This document shows positions 19,044-29,790 of a stretch of 64,000 bases of DNA, one piece after another. The notes below the pieces were generated by a model, which worked only from the letters and a program-made list of their open reading frames with translations, did not search any database and was not told the origin of the DNA. Within the stretch, counting starts at the first letter, position 1; every line of letters starts with the position of its first letter. The translations under genes were made by a program, and so were the position numbers. Source of the stretch: CAVXTT01 sp963764685 (lineage in GTDB: Bacteria; Bacteroidota; Ignavibacteria; Ignavibacteriales; Ignavibacteriaceae). The DNA lies in the NCBI GenBank assembly GCA_963764685.1, contig CAVXTT010000019.1, forward strand, positions 1 through 64,000. The letters run 5' to 3'.

Positions 19044-21064
19044 TTACTTAAGCAGTATCATTTTCTTCCCGTACTCCCCTCTGTCTAGTTTCAAAAGATA
19101 ATAATAAACTCCGCTGGCACAATAGTATCCTCTTTCCGATCTGCCATCCCATATTACTGTATTTACACCTTCCTCTGCAGGTCCGTTAAATAATGTCATT
19201 ACTTTCTGACCGGATGCATCCACAATAATAAGCTGGGCTTTTTCATTTGCTGATGCTACAAAGTCGATCCTCGTACTGTTGTTAAAAGGGTTAGGGTAGT
19301 TCTGACTTAGTATATAATCTGAAGGTATATTACTGATGTTCAGGTTTACAATAAGACTTCCTGTCGTATATGTAAAACTATTCTCCTGAGGCTCTCTGAA
19401 GGTCCCCCCTGCTGAATCTGTAAATGTAAAATAGAAATCCACATGAGCTCCCTGGGCAGCTGCAGGCATATTATAATAAAAACCTGAGCCGCTTCCGGTC
19501 ATTGATGCTTCTATAAAATCATTATTACCGATTGAATAAAACAATTTAACGGATAATGGAAGTACGGCATTCTTCAATAAACATTTTATGGATTACTGTT
19601 CCGCCGGATATTATCTCCAGGTTAGGGAATGAGATTGCGCGCGATGCTGATATAAGACCGTATCCCCTGTCGTTATCCGGTGATGAAGAATTATCTCCCG
19701 ATTCAATAAGAATGCTTCTTACCTGCTCATTAGTCAAGGTGAGGATATGCAGATAAGAGCAGAGCTGCAACACCTGATGCTATAGGTGCAGCAAGTGATG
19801 TTCCGCTTGAGAATCCGTAATTACTAAATCCTGTATGTGAAGCTCCGAAGACAGAGACTCCCATAGCAACAACTTCAGGTTTTATTCTGCCGTCATAAGA
19901 AGGACCTCTCCCGCTGGAAGCTGCAATGCCGTTATCAGAGGTTACGGATCCAACCGAAATAATATTAAATGCATCTGCCGGTGCCGTAATATGCCTCCAG
20001 GGAGAATTTCCCTCATTGCCTGCTGCGGTTACTGTAATTACTCCTTTATCGAATGCAATATTTGCGGCTTTGGTGCAGATGGTGGTATTTCCGTTCATAT
20101 CCTGGTATGTATAAGCAAAATCCTCAAACTCATTATAGCCAAGCGAGCTGCTTGTTATATCGACTCCCTGGTTCTCCATCCACTCGAGGGCTGCGGCATA
20201 ATTATCCTCTTCTATTCTGCGTTCGCTTCTGATATCTTCGGTTTTTGCAAGCAGGAATGATGAGTTGAACGCAGGACCTACAAGCACGCTGTCCTTAAAT
20301 CCCCCTATTACCGAAAAAACAGTTGTCCCGTGAGCATGCTGTCCGGGTAAATCTTCGGGTTCATCTGCTGTATTGTCATCATTAAAAATAAAATCGTGTT
20401 CAGCAATTACATTACGGTTTACGAGTGACTCGTGATCTCTCCAGTCGAACCCTGTATCCAATAATCCGATCAGTACTCCTTCTCCAGTTATCCCTTTCCT
20501 GTGCACCTGGGGAATATCGGAAAGGTCTGCTTGTGTAAATGAGTTGCCATATTCCAATTGATCTGCTGTAACCTTATAAAAAGGAATGTTCAATTCTTCT
20601 TCATTCCGGAGATGGAATGATCTCACCGGTTCAACTTTTATTACAAATGGAAGGCTGGAAATATGTTGAACCTGATCATTGGTGAGATAAGCGGAAACAG
20701 CATTAAACCATTTAAGCTCTCTTATAATTTTTATTCCGCTATTTGTTAAGGCAGCTTCATAGCTGCTGTTTAATGGAAGATCCTCCCACGTAATGATATT
20801 ATCTTCACCTGAAGTTTTAATTCTTCTTTTTATGGCTCTTTCAGTAAGGCTGTTCAAAGCTTCCGCATACTCCGGCAGGGTTTTATTTAATGTTTCGCCC
20901 TGCGCGACACTTTTATCTTTAAAGTAGATAAAATATTTAGTTTGACTGAAACTTAGAGCTGATGATAAGACAAAGAAAATCAGGAACAGGTATTTGGTCA
21001 TATTGAGTTTTTTTGATTGTGTGAATATATAGGAGAAATGATAAAAAATAAACGGCAATAACAA
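19044..21064 (-). pseudogene. Subtilisin-like serine protease (S8) with T9SS sorting domain (two frame breaks)
   Basis: Joined frames form a secreted peptidase of about 670 residues. The catalytic triad is visible: Asp in GLLDTGFDWRDHE, His in GQHAHGTTVFSVIGG and Ser in SSGTSLAAPIASGVAA. The C-terminal domain carries LSQNYPNPFNNSTRIDFVAS and ends KMILLK, the T9SS type-A signal. Frame changes lie near 19750 and 19576, after the catalytic part. The likely true start is the Met of MTKYLFLIFFVLSSALSFSQ (codon 22, at 21001), which gives a clean signal peptide. It probably degrades external protein at the cell surface. Confidence 0.85.
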
Positions 21065-21202
21065 GTCTGTGCGGCGATGTGCAATAGGATGTCGCCCCGA
21101 TGGTTCCTATCAATATGACGCCCCTCGGGCTAAGGAATAGTGAAGATTGTTTTTTACCTGAACTGCTTAGCTCCAGAGGAGCGTTACATTGATAGAAATG
21201 GT

Positions 21203-22117
21203 TTATTTAATTTTTGTAAATATACGGTCGAATCTTATTGATGACCAGAGATCTTCTGACTCTCCGCTGTCGGGTGCTTCTTTCAATGACCAATAGATAA
21301 ACTCTGCTCTGCCGATTATTCGGTCTTCAGGTACGAACCCCCAGAAGCGGCTGTCCATGCTATCGTCCCTGTTGTCTCCCAGTACGAAATAATAATTCTT
21401 CTGGAAGGTATATCTCCTTGAAGGAATACCATCAATGTTTATTACTGTTCCTTCCACGCTGACTGCCCTCTTGCCGTATTCCCTGTCGATTATTGTTTTC
21501 CAGTCATTAATATTCCGGGGATTTACCTGAATCGTCTGTCCTTTGTAAGGTACCACAAGGGGACCGTAAAAATCGCTGTTCCATCCATTGTTCCCTGGGT
21601 AAAGATTTTTTTCTGCTTCCCCCCATCTGAAAGAAGAGGTTTTGCTTATCTTAACAAGCTCCGGGAATGGCGTCTCCTTATTGTTCACATAAAGCACTTT
21701 ATTCCGGAGTTCGATAGTATCGCCGGGAATGCCTGCTACTCTCTTAATATAATTAGCAGGCTGCAAGGGTAATAATTCATCCTTATTACCCGGGAATTCG
21801 AATACTATAATATCATCACGTAAAGGGGCTGACCAGCTTATTAATGTAAAATGCGGGATGCTCATTCCGGTAAGAGGAATATTTGCAGGAGTATCCAGTG
21901 AATAGGCAGCTTTATTTACTACTAAAAAATCCCCTGGGAGAAGGGTATCCTCCATTGATCCAGTCGGTATTCTGAATGCTTCAAAGAAAAAACCTTTAAT
22001 TATAATACCAACAAGGAAAGCGATTATAACAGTATATATAAACTTGCGGACAAAGGAATGTGCCGGTTTATTAACCATTTCCCCTTCATTCAGATCACGA
22101 TAATCAGTATCGTTCAA
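21203..22117 (-). CDS. lepB: Signal peptidase I
   Basis: This 304-residue inner-membrane protease removes Sec signal peptides. It has one N-terminal membrane segment (FIYTVIIAFLVGIIIKGFFF), the catalytic Ser in RIPTGSMEDTLLPGDFL, the general-base Lys in YIKRVAGIPGD and the box E motif GDNRDDSMDSRFWGFVP. It lies 14 bases after lepA in the same direction, the lepA-lepB order known from many bacteria. The spacer downstream (21065-21202) contains palindromic CCCGATGG and CTCGGGC fragments. Confidence 0.97.
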   Translation of the reverse strand: MNDTDYRDLNEGEMVNKPAHSFVRKFIYTVIIAFLVGIIIKGFFFEAFRIPTGSMEDTLLPGDFLVVNKAAYSLDTPANIPLTGMSIPHFTLISWSAPLRDDIIVFEFPGNKDELLPLQPANYIKRVAGIPGDTIELRNKVLYVNNKETPFPELVKISKTSSFRWGEAEKNLYPGNNGWNSDFYGPLVVPYKGQTIQVNPRNINDWKTIIDREYGKRAVSVEGTVINIDGIPSRRYTFQKNYYFVLGDNRDDSMDSRFWGFVPEDRIIGRAEFIYWSLKEAPDSGESEDLWSSIRFDRIFTKIK

Positions 22118-22131
22118 ATCAATGCCCTGGT

Positions 22132-23924
22132 TTATTCATCAATCTGGAGTACTGCAAGGAATGCTTCCTGCGGGATCTCAACATTGCCAACCTGCTTCAT
22201 TCTCTTCTTCCCCTCTTTCTGTTTCTCAAGCAGCTTTCTCTTTCTTGTAATATCTCCTCCATAACATTTTGCAAGTACGTTCTTTCTTAAGGCTTTTATT
22301 ACCGACTTTGAAATTACTTTCGTCCCGATTGCTGCCTGCACACTTATTTCAAACATCTGGCGGGGTATCAGATCTTTAAGTTTGCTGCATACTTTCCTTC
22401 CCCAGTCGTATGATTTATCCCTGTGAACGATCATCGACAAGGCGTCTACAGGCTCACTGTTAAGAAGGATATCAAGCTTTACAAGATCGGATTCCCTGTA
22501 ATCATGGTATTCATAATCAAAAGAGGCATATCCGCGAGTAAGCGATTTAAGTTTATCATAAAAATCAAAGATGATCTCCGATAAAGGAAAATCATATTGT
22601 ATATCTGCCCTTGTAGGATCAATGTAGGTGGTGTTCTTGTAAGTACCCCTTTTATCCATCGCGAGTTTCATGATGTTCCCTACATATTCGCTGGGACAAA
22701 CAATCTGTGCTTTTACATAAGGTTCCTCAACATGATCAATATCTCCTACCTGGGGCATCTCAGCAGGATTATCAACTGTAATTACTTCCCCGTTCTTTTT
22801 ATAAACTCTGTATTCAACGTTAGGAAGAGTGGTAATAATTGACTGGTTATATTCTCTGAATAATCTTTCCTGTACTATTTCCATATGAAGGAGTCCCAGG
22901 AAGCCGCATCTGAAGCCAAATCCCAAAGCGCAGATGTTTCCGGCTGATAGATCAGCGCAGAATCATTAAGACGGAATTTCTCCAAGGCATCTCTAAGATC
23001 TTCAAACTCCTCTGAGTTTGTGGGATAAAGTCCGCTGTACACCATCGGCTTCACTTCCTTATATCCCGGAAGCGGTACACTGGCACCGTGCTTTGCGTGA
23101 GTAACCGTATCGCCGACTTTTGTATCGTGCACATCTTTTATTCCGGCTATAAGATACCCAACATTACCTGCAGACAGTTCATCGGTCTTGATCTTTCTTA
23201 AACCAAGTATGCCTATTTCTTCAGCCACAAATTCTTTATTATTAACGAAGAACCTTATCTTGTCGTTTGTTCTTAATGTGCCGTGAAATATCCTGATATA
23301 AGCAATAGCACCCCTGTAAGGATCAAAGATTGAATCAAAGACAAGAGCCTGCAGCGGCTGATCCGGCTCTCCTTTCGGAGGGGGTATCCTTTTAACTATT
23401 GCTTCAAGTATTTCCGGAATACCTATTTTTGCCTTCGCACTGGCTAGAAGAATATCCTGATCATTACAACCGATCAGATCAATTATTTGTCCTTTAATCC
23501 TGTCAATTTCCGCCGAGGGAAGATCAATCTTATTGATAACGGGGATTATCTCAAGTCCCGCATCGATGGCAAGATACAGATTGCTTATTGTCTGTGCCTC
23601 AACCCCCTGTGCAGCATCAACAATAAGGAGCGCTCCTTCACAGGCAGCAAGCGAACGGGATACTTCATAACTGAAATCTACGTGTCCCGGTGTATCAATT
23701 AAATTAAGTATATAATTTTCTTTATCTGCAGCTTTATATTTCATCTGGATGGCGTGGGATTTTATGGTAATGCCCCTCTCTCTTTCCAGATCAAGATCGT
23801 CAAGAACCTGAGCTTTTGCTTCCCTTGCGCTTATGGTACCTGTCGTTTCAAGAAGACAATCTGCAATAGTCGATTTACCGTGATCAATGTGCGCAATTAT
23901 GCAAAAATTCCTGATATTTTCCAT
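22132..23924 (-). CDS. lepA: Elongation factor 4 (LepA), one frame break
   Basis: This ribosome-associated GTPase of about 597 residues affects back-translocation and initiation efficiency. It has G1 AHIDHGKST, G2 RERGITIKSH, G3 DTPGHVDF, G4 NKIDLP and domain IV/CTD features (GFRCGFLGLLHMEIVQERL, KAQIVCPSEYVG, AKCYGGDITRKRKLLEKQKEGKKRMKQVG). The frame changes near 22936, where SALWDLASDA replaces the conserved SAALGFGFRCGF. A one-base indel restores the invariant sequence exactly, so this is probably a sequence error in a functional gene. Next gene is lepB. Confidence 0.93.
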
Positions 23925-23986
23925 TCATTTTCTAAAAGTGATTAACTAATATAAACAGCAGGGTCTGATATTAAAAGGTAGGGGTT

Positions 23987-24223
23987 TAGTTGATTGGTTG
24001 ATTGGTTGATTGGTTGATTGGTTGGACTGGAGTCATTTGTGGCGAGGCGGGGGAAGCAGGGTAACAGCTAGATAATATTTTGTATCTTTCTGGTACAACA
24101 CTTTGAGATAAGCATCCTGAAAGAAGCTTCTAGAAAAAAACTCAATGTCATTTGCCCCCATATATCTTTGAGCCTTAAAATCCTTACTCACCAATCAACC
24201 AATCAACTAATCAACTAATCAAA
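23987..24223. repeat. GATTGGTT tandem repeat and its inverted partner
   Basis: Tandem TTGATTGG units (7-8 bases, 23987-24025) face a complementary array CCAATCAA/CTAATCAA (24191-24223), 165 bases apart. Together they could pair over more than 30 bases. The second array reaches the last codon of the Ppx/GppA gene. The intervening sequence has no recognisable gene. Confidence 0.7.
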
Positions 24224-25148
24224 GCTGGGAAAGGATTAAACCTTCACGGAGGGCATAATCGGAGAATACCAGGGTGTCCAGGTCAAACTGTTCAAATACA
24301 GCTTTAAGAATCAAAAAACCCGCAGGAATGATATCTGCTCTTTTAGCTTCCATTCCCTTTATGGTTTTTCTTTCTTCAACTGTTTTTTTCTGCATTACTT
24401 CTTTTACTACGTGCAAAAGCTCATCATAGGTCAGCTTGTACCCGTTCATCTTATCGGGCGACAAGTTACTGATTACCGAATGCGATAACAGCACTGCGGA
24501 TTGTACTGTACCTGAAGTACCGACATTTATTTTAACTTTTTCATATAAAGCAAGCTTCGGATTTGAACTAAAGGTCTTAAGTATATACTCTTCACAATCT
24601 TTTATTCTTTTATCATCCAGTATATAACCCGGCAAGAACATATTACTCAGACGTACTGCTCCAAGCGGAAGGCTCTCTGCAAATACGAACTTATTATTCT
24701 TTCTTAAGATAAGCTCTGTACTCCCCCCGCCGATATCAAAGCAGAATACATCCTGCCCCTTTAGATCCAGCGCCCCGGATGCACCAAGAAAAATTAGTTT
24801 TGCCTCTTCAGATCCGTCAATTACTTCGATCCGGATGCCCGTTTTTTTATAAACTACGGAGATAAACTCATCCCTGTTCTCAGCTTCCCTGACGCTGCTG
24901 GTAGCAACTGTCTTTATTTCTGCGTCATAAGCATCAGCGGTCTTTTTGAATTCCTTAAGTACCTCAACAGCTTTCTTTAATTCATCACCGCTGATTATTT
25001 TCCTGCCGTCTGCTGATTTCGAAGCAATGCGAAGTACTTCCCTTTTTCTCTCAATGACTTTGAACGACTTATCATCATTAACACGGGCAATAATAAGGTG
25101 AAAGGAATTTGTGCCTATATCCAGCGCTGCCAGATTCTGTTTAGGCAT
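24219..25148 (-). CDS. Ppx/GppA-family exopolyphosphatase
   Basis: This 309-residue member of the sugar kinase/HSP70-like fold hydrolyses polyphosphate or pppGpp. Signatures are LAALDIGTNSFHLIIARV at the start, TSSVREAENRDEF, VIDGSEEAKLIFLGA, FDIGGGSTEL and GTSGTVQS. The start at 25148 (MPKQNLAALDIG) is chosen because it overlaps the GT9 stop by 8 bases; the longer reading adds 12 basic residues with no family match. It lacks the C-terminal HD domain of longer homologues. Confidence 0.9.
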   Translation of the reverse strand: MPKQNLAALDIGTNSFHLIIARVNDDKSFKVIERKREVLRIASKSADGRKIISGDELKKAVEVLKEFKKTADAYDAEIKTVATSSVREAENRDEFISVVYKKTGIRIEVIDGSEEAKLIFLGASGALDLKGQDVFCFDIGGGSTELILRKNNKFVFAESLPLGAVRLSNMFLPGYILDDKRIKDCEEYILKTFSSNPKLALYEKVKINVGTSGTVQSAVLLSHSVISNLSPDKMNGYKLTYDELLHVVKEVMQKKTVEERKTIKGMEAKRADIIPAGFLILKAVFEQFDLDTLVFSDYALREGLILSQL

Positions 25149-26239
25149 TCTTCCCTTCCTTTTTAAGAAACTTCCTGCATTCACTTAAAACATCATCTAC
25201 GGAAATATCATCTATAAGGTCCGAACGCTTTATAAATATTTTATTATCTCCCAGGGGAGCCCAGTTAAAAGGATTCGTTGGTCCGAACAGCGATATCTGG
25301 GGAGTGTTGGTAGTTCCTGCAACGTGCATTATCCCGGTATCATTACAGATGAACAAATCGGAAGCAGCCACTAATGCAGCAACCTGGGAAATAGGCTTAT
25401 TAATGAATTCACCGGCAATAAGACTGCAGTGAGTTTTAATAAACTCGTTTTCCTCTTTGTCCTTTGAACTTCCGGTCAGGTAGAACTTTACAGGATAATC
25501 AGATGATATTTCCTGCATCAGTTCTATATATTTATATAACGACCAGCGGTTGGGCGGCTTTCCTGCTCCTGCGTGAAAACCAATAAGGTACTGATGCTTC
25601 TGCCGGTCGAGTGTACTTATAAATTCTTCAGATGCTTTTTTATCCTGGCTGTCAAAGCTTATTTCAGACCGAAGATTACTTGTAGAGATGCCGAATGGCT
25701 TAACTACCTCAAGACTTCTTTCTCCCACATTAGAATCAGGATGATTCTTAAAACAAACATCAACCCTCCTGTCAAACAGGTATGCGCTTTTATTTGGTTT
25801 ATTATCAAGCGCCGATGCTCCTATCCGGATCTTCGCATCAGACAGGCGCGCAATCAAATTACTTGTAAAAGAAATGGATACTACAACCGGAACAATAGCT
25901 ACATCATACCTTTGCCGCAGAATACTGTGCAGTTTAGAAATATAGGCTGGACTAAAGAGCTTCGTCTTATCAAAAATGAAAAGATGGTCTATGTATTTGT
26001 TCTTAATTAAATCCCTGGTAATTTACGGGACTTAGAATAAGTGTAATCTCACTCCCCGGATATGTTTCCTTGACTGCCCTGAATAAAGGAACGCTGGCTA
26101 AAAGATCACCCAGTTGATTATGCTGTCTTACGATCAAAAAGCGTTTGGGGTTTCCCAGATCCCGGCTTCTGTTTTCCTTAACTGATAAAGTCTTTTTAAG
26201 AATACCATTGATAAAACCGGAAAGGAGGTTATCGGGCAT
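25141..26239 (-). CDS. Glycosyltransferase family 9 (heptosyltransferase-like), one frame break
   Basis: This GT-B enzyme of about 365 residues is expected to add heptose or a related sugar to the lipopolysaccharide core at the inner face of the inner membrane. The N-terminal piece has RFLIVRQHNQLGDLLASVPL; the C-terminal piece has IGFHAGAGKPPNRW and the family motif FICNDTGIMHVAGTTNTP...LFGPTNPFNW. The frame changes near 26022 at a GGG run, after NYQ and before DLIKNKYIDHLFIFDK. A short membrane protein gene lies immediately upstream. Confidence 0.88.
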
Positions 26240-26242
26240 TTA

Positions 26243-26440
26243 TTATTCTTCAGGCTTTTTCTTATCAGGATCAATGATATCTGTAAATTTAGCATCGTCC
26301 GCATCTTTGAACTTATCGTTCCTGCGTTTAACATTCCCCTGATAATTGTCCAGAGATTTGTTTATATATCGGCGGAGCAGCAGCTTTCCGACTCTGTAAA
26401 TGAAATAAAAAGCAATTAAAAAAAGTAATAATCTTAACAT
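26243..26440 (-). CDS. Small single-pass membrane protein
   Basis: This 65-residue protein has one N-terminal membrane segment (LLLFLIAFYFIYRVGKLLL) and a charged cytoplasmic tail ending DPDKKKPEE. Its start overlaps the stop of the deoxynucleoside kinase by one base, and it ends 3 bases before the glycosyltransferase, so it lies within the operon. Small proteins of this layout (DUF4834-like) are common in the phylum, but I cannot assign a function. Confidence 0.65.
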   Translation of the reverse strand: MLRLLLFLIAFYFIYRVGKLLLRRYINKSLDNYQGNVKRRNDKFKDADDAKFTDIIDPDKKKPEE

Positions 26441-27099
26441 CAGATCAGTTTCTTAGTTTCGGGTTTGAAGTATTCTGTAAAACCTCTGTCCTCACGGAAT
26501 ATCTCCTTAAACAGCTCATCAAAATCACCGTCATTATTTACAAAATCTATATCGGTAGAATTAACTATCAGCAGAGGGGTTGAAGTATATCTGAAGAAAT
26601 AATGGTTATAGGCTTCACTCAATTCTTCGATGTAAGCTCTTGATAAGTTACGTTCGATCCTCCTGCTTCTTCTCCTTATATTATACATCAGTCTGTCAAT
26701 CCCTGACTGCAGATAAACCACCAGGTCAGGTTTCCGGAGATTACGCTGCAGCAGAGGGAAAATACTTTCATACAGCTTTAATTCTTCTCCGGATAAGTTT
26801 AAATAGGCAAATACCTTGTCCTTTTCAAAAATGTAATCACACACAATATAATCAATGAAGAGATTCTCCTGGTTAAGCTCCTGCTGCTGTTTATACCTGT
26901 TGATAAGAAAGAACATCTGTGTCTGGAATGCATACCTTCGCCTGTCGACATAGAATTTTTCAAGAAAAGGATTTGTCTCAAACTGCTCGAGCAGCAATTC
27001 AGCATTGAGCTTATCTTTTATCTTCTTTGCAAGAGTGGTTTTTCCGGCACCTATAACCCCTTCAATTGCTATATACTTTACTGCAGGTTTTTCGTTCAA
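26440..27099 (-). CDS. Deoxynucleoside kinase (dGK/dAK family)
   Basis: This 219-residue salvage kinase phosphorylates deoxynucleosides with ATP. Features are the P-loop IEGVIGAGKTTLAKK near residue 13, the substrate-site region RRRYAFQTQMFFLINRYKQ, CDYIFEKDKVFA (DRS-like segment) and the LID-type arginine stretch NIRRRSRRIERNLSRAYIEELSEAYNHYFF. The length is standard. It is followed by the small membrane protein and preceded by folK by 10 bases. Confidence 0.92.
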   Translation of the reverse strand: MNEKPAVKYIAIEGVIGAGKTTLAKKIKDKLNAELLLEQFETNPFLEKFYVDRRRYAFQTQMFFLINRYKQQQELNQENLFIDYIVCDYIFEKDKVFAYLNLSGEELKLYESIFPLLQRNLRKPDLVVYLQSGIDRLMYNIRRRSRRIERNLSRAYIEELSEAYNHYFFRYTSTPLLIVNSTDIDFVNNDGDFDELFKEIFREDRGFTEYFKPETKKLI

Positions 27100-27109
27100 T
27101 GTATTTCCG

Positions 27110-27595
27110 TTAAATTTTTCTAATGATATTTTTTCCGGTAACTGCTTTACAAATATCAGAAATTTTTTCCTTTAATTCAGGGTGAATATAACCAGGTGCA
27201 ATTTCTGAGAGTGGAACAAGTACAAAATCCCTTTCGGCTATTCCCGGATGGGGAACTCTTAGTATGTCATTGTTTATGATCTCATCATTGAAAAAAAGGA
27301 GGTCAATATCAATTTCCCTTGGACCCCATTTGAATGTCTGCTTTCTGCCTATTTTATTTTCTATTTGTTTGATAAGATCAAAAAGCTCTCCGGCACCAAG
27401 TTCTGTCTCTATCTTGATCACCCCGTTATAAAAATTCTCCTGTTCGGCAAAGCCGAATGGTTTGGTTTCATAAAGGGATGACGACTTAATTACTTTGCAG
27501 CCAGCTTGTTTATCAATTTCCTTTACAGCATTGTGAATATTCAATTCCCTGTCCCCGATATTCGATCCAAGGGCAAGGAATGCTGTATTTTTCAC
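27110..27595 (-). CDS. folK: HPPK: 2-amino-4-hydroxy-6-hydroxymethyldihydropteridine diphosphokinase
   Basis: This 161-residue folate-pathway enzyme transfers pyrophosphate from ATP to 6-hydroxymethyl-7,8-dihydropterin. Signatures are ALGSNIGDRELNI, SSLYETKPFGFAEQENFYNGV, KWGPREIDIDLLFFND and VPHPGIAERDFVLVPLSEIAP. It overlaps the end of folB by 4 bases (ATGA type), so the two consecutive pathway enzymes are translationally coupled. Confidence 0.97.
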   Translation of the reverse strand: MKNTAFLALGSNIGDRELNIHNAVKEIDKQAGCKVIKSSSLYETKPFGFAEQENFYNGVIKIETELGAGELFDLIKQIENKIGRKQTFKWGPREIDIDLLFFNDEIINNDILRVPHPGIAERDFVLVPLSEIAPGYIHPELKEKISDICKAVTGKNIIRKI

Positions 27596-27966
27596 TTAAG
27601 TTCTTCCCTGGATTTAACTACTTCCACTTCAACACAATCGACAACTCCCCCCAGGGGAGGGTTATTTTTTCTTACTCTTACAGCTACCTGATTAATTCCG
27701 GGGAACCTGATAAGCAGCTCATCTGCAATTTTCATTGTCAGGGTTTCGATAAGGTAGTGCTTTTCTTCCAGCGCCAGCTTATACAAAAATTTATATACCT
27801 GGTGGTAATCAATAGTGGCTTTCAGCCTGTCCTTATCGGCTGCTTCTCTGAAGTCGGTATATATATCCACATCAGCTTCAAATTTTCCCCCTACGTTCTG
27901 TTCTTCGGTAAGCACTCCGTGATATCCATAGAAAGTAGCTTTTTTAATCCGGATGATATTCTGCAT
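27592..27966 (-). CDS. folB: Dihydroneopterin aldolase
   Basis: This 124-residue enzyme cleaves dihydroneopterin to hydroxymethyldihydropterin and glycolaldehyde, the step before FolK. Visible features are KKATFYGYHGVLTEEQNVGGKFEADVDI, TIDYHQVY (catalytic region) and LIETLTMKIADELL. It follows the DMT transporter without a gap and overlaps folK. Confidence 0.95.
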   Translation of the reverse strand: MQNIIRIKKATFYGYHGVLTEEQNVGGKFEADVDIYTDFREAADKDRLKATIDYHQVYKFLYKLALEEKHYLIETLTMKIADELLIRFPGINQVAVRVRKNNPPLGGVVDCVEVEVVKSREELK

Positions 27967-28890
27967 TTATTTTCCTTTAATAAGATCAGTATTTGATCGA
28001 TAATATTTTGACACATTCCCCCAGTTGGCAATTAATAAACTTATAAGCACCACGACAGACCCGGCAATATGCCGGCTGCTGAATTCTTCTGAATAAAAGA
28101 CCCATCCGGCAAACAGTGCTATTACAGGTGTTATAAAAGCAATCAGGGAAAGTATGACTATGTTAATTCTTTTCAGCAGCCAGTAATATGATGTAAATGT
28201 TACCACACTTCCGAAGAATGCCAGGTACAGAATTGAGAGAACTGCATTGGATGTATATTTTATTTCTGCTGTATTCTCAACAAGAAATCCGGTGATCAGC
28301 ATTAATACTCCCGCTAAAAACATCGGCACCAGGTTTATTGTAAGCGGATGCAGGTGATGACCGTATTTCTTAATTGTAACTGCCGCACCTGCCTGCATAA
28401 TTGCACTAAGTAATATTAATATCATTCCAACCATATAACCGGAGAAATCTCCGCTTATCTGATCTGAAAAAATAATTACAATACCTGAGAACCCAAGCAG
28501 AATGCCGCAAAGTTTATATATATCTATTTTTTCACCGGGGATAAACCAATAAGAATAAATCGTTACAAAAAAAGGATAGACTGCAAACAGCACGGCTGCC
28601 AGCCCCGAAGGCACATATTGCTCTCCCCAGTAAACAAAGCCAAAAGGAATTGCGAATGAGAAAAGCGCCATTATAATGTAAAGTATGAAGGACGGCTTAT
28701 CCAGGTTTAAGGGAATTTTATTGATCTTCATTATCAGGAATATAAATCCCGATGCGAGTAAAAACCTGTATCCGACTGAAATAACAGGAGTCAGATCCTC
28801 CAGCCCGATCCTTATAGCCAGCCAGGTGGTTCCCCAGATCAGACAGGCGAGCGCGTATGCAAGGAATATTTTTACAGGTTCACTCTTCAT
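27967..28890 (-). CDS. EamA/DMT-family transporter
   Basis: This 307-residue integral membrane protein has about ten membrane segments arranged as two EamA repeats. The first includes AYALACLIWGTTWLAIRIGLEDLTP; the second begins near residue 150 (GMILILLSAIMQAGAAVTIKKYG). It probably exports or imports a metabolite, but family members differ widely and the substrate cannot be told. It lies one base after the pgeF-like gene and one base before folB. Confidence 0.9.
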   Translation of the reverse strand: MKSEPVKIFLAYALACLIWGTTWLAIRIGLEDLTPVISVGYRFLLASGFIFLIMKINKIPLNLDKPSFILYIIMALFSFAIPFGFVYWGEQYVPSGLAAVLFAVYPFFVTIYSYWFIPGEKIDIYKLCGILLGFSGIVIIFSDQISGDFSGYMVGMILILLSAIMQAGAAVTIKKYGHHLHPLTINLVPMFLAGVLMLITGFLVENTAEIKYTSNAVLSILYLAFFGSVVTFTSYYWLLKRINIVILSLIAFITPVIALFAGWVFYSEEFSSRHIAGSVVVLISLLIANWGNVSKYYRSNTDLIKGK

Positions 28891-28891
28891 A

Positions 28892-29626
28892 TCAGCTCTT
28901 CATTACAATTAATCCTAATGCCCTGCCGGAACGGGGCCCGTCCCTCCGGTAGCTGTGAAGCAGATCTTTATTTTCGAACGTGCATTCTGCAGAGATCTCG
29001 ATATTCGAACCTTTTACTCCGGAACCGGTAAGCTGGTCATAGATCCTGAGCGGAAGATCCAGTTTATATTTTTCACCGAAGGGTTTAAGATATTTTGAAT
29101 CGAACTTCTCCTTAAATTCTTTCCCTACCTCATAACAGGAACCGCATATAGAGGGACCTGAATATGCAAGTATTTCTCCGGGTGCGCATCCGAATTCAGA
29201 TTGCATCCTCCTGATTACTTTTGGTATTATATTCAGTTCAGTACTTCTCCAGCCGGAATGTACGCCCGCAATGATCTTTTTATCAGGTGCATATAAAAAT
29301 ACAGGAGCGCAGTCGGCAGTGCTGATAATAAGCGCGAGATTTTTCTTATCTGTAATAAGAGCATCACTCTCGCCGCTGCTTCCGCCTTTAGATACTATTG
29401 AAATGTTATCTGTATGTATCTGTTTCTGAAAGGCAACATCATTCTCTTTAAAACCGAAATATGCAAAGAACGCCTGCCGGTTTATTTTAACATTCTCAGG
29501 GTCATCGCCAACAGAGTATGAAAGATTAAAGAAATATGGCGCTCCCCGGTGCAGTCCTATTTTTGTGGATACCCCGCATTCTACTTCCGGGTATGCAGAA
29601 AAAATATTTGCTGAAATAACAACCAT
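28892..29626 (-). CDS. pgeF: Purine nucleoside phosphorylase / laccase-domain protein (YfiH family)
   Basis: This 244-residue cytoplasmic protein of the PgeF/YfiH/LACC1 family is known in homologues for purine nucleoside phosphorolysis and deamination and for peptidoglycan-precursor editing. The zinc ligands and core motifs are visible: FQKQIHTDN, STADCAPVFLYA, GVHSGWRSTELN and SGPSICGSCYEVG. It is the first gene of the compact minus-strand run down to ppx/gppA. Confidence 0.93.
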   Translation of the reverse strand: MVVISANIFSAYPEVECGVSTKIGLHRGAPYFFNLSYSVGDDPENVKINRQAFFAYFGFKENDVAFQKQIHTDNISIVSKGGSSGESDALITDKKNLALIISTADCAPVFLYAPDKKIIAGVHSGWRSTELNIIPKVIRRMQSEFGCAPGEILAYSGPSICGSCYEVGKEFKEKFDSKYLKPFGEKYKLDLPLRIYDQLTGSGVKGSNIEISAECTFENKDLLHSYRRDGPRSGRALGLIVMKS

Positions 29627-29790
29627 TTTATAGTTTTTTTTAATTTATAAATATAAGCAAACAGGGGCGACAGGTCACAATAAGGCGGATAAAACAATAT
29701 AATAAAATGATAACAGCATATCTGTCCAAAATACCAGAATCAGATAATGGTTTCCAGATAGCCCAATCACGGTTTCCATATAATCTAATA

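Noticed and set aside
23987..24223. CRISPR-like array
   Set aside because: Units are only 7-8 bases and directly tandem with no spacers; no cas genes are present.
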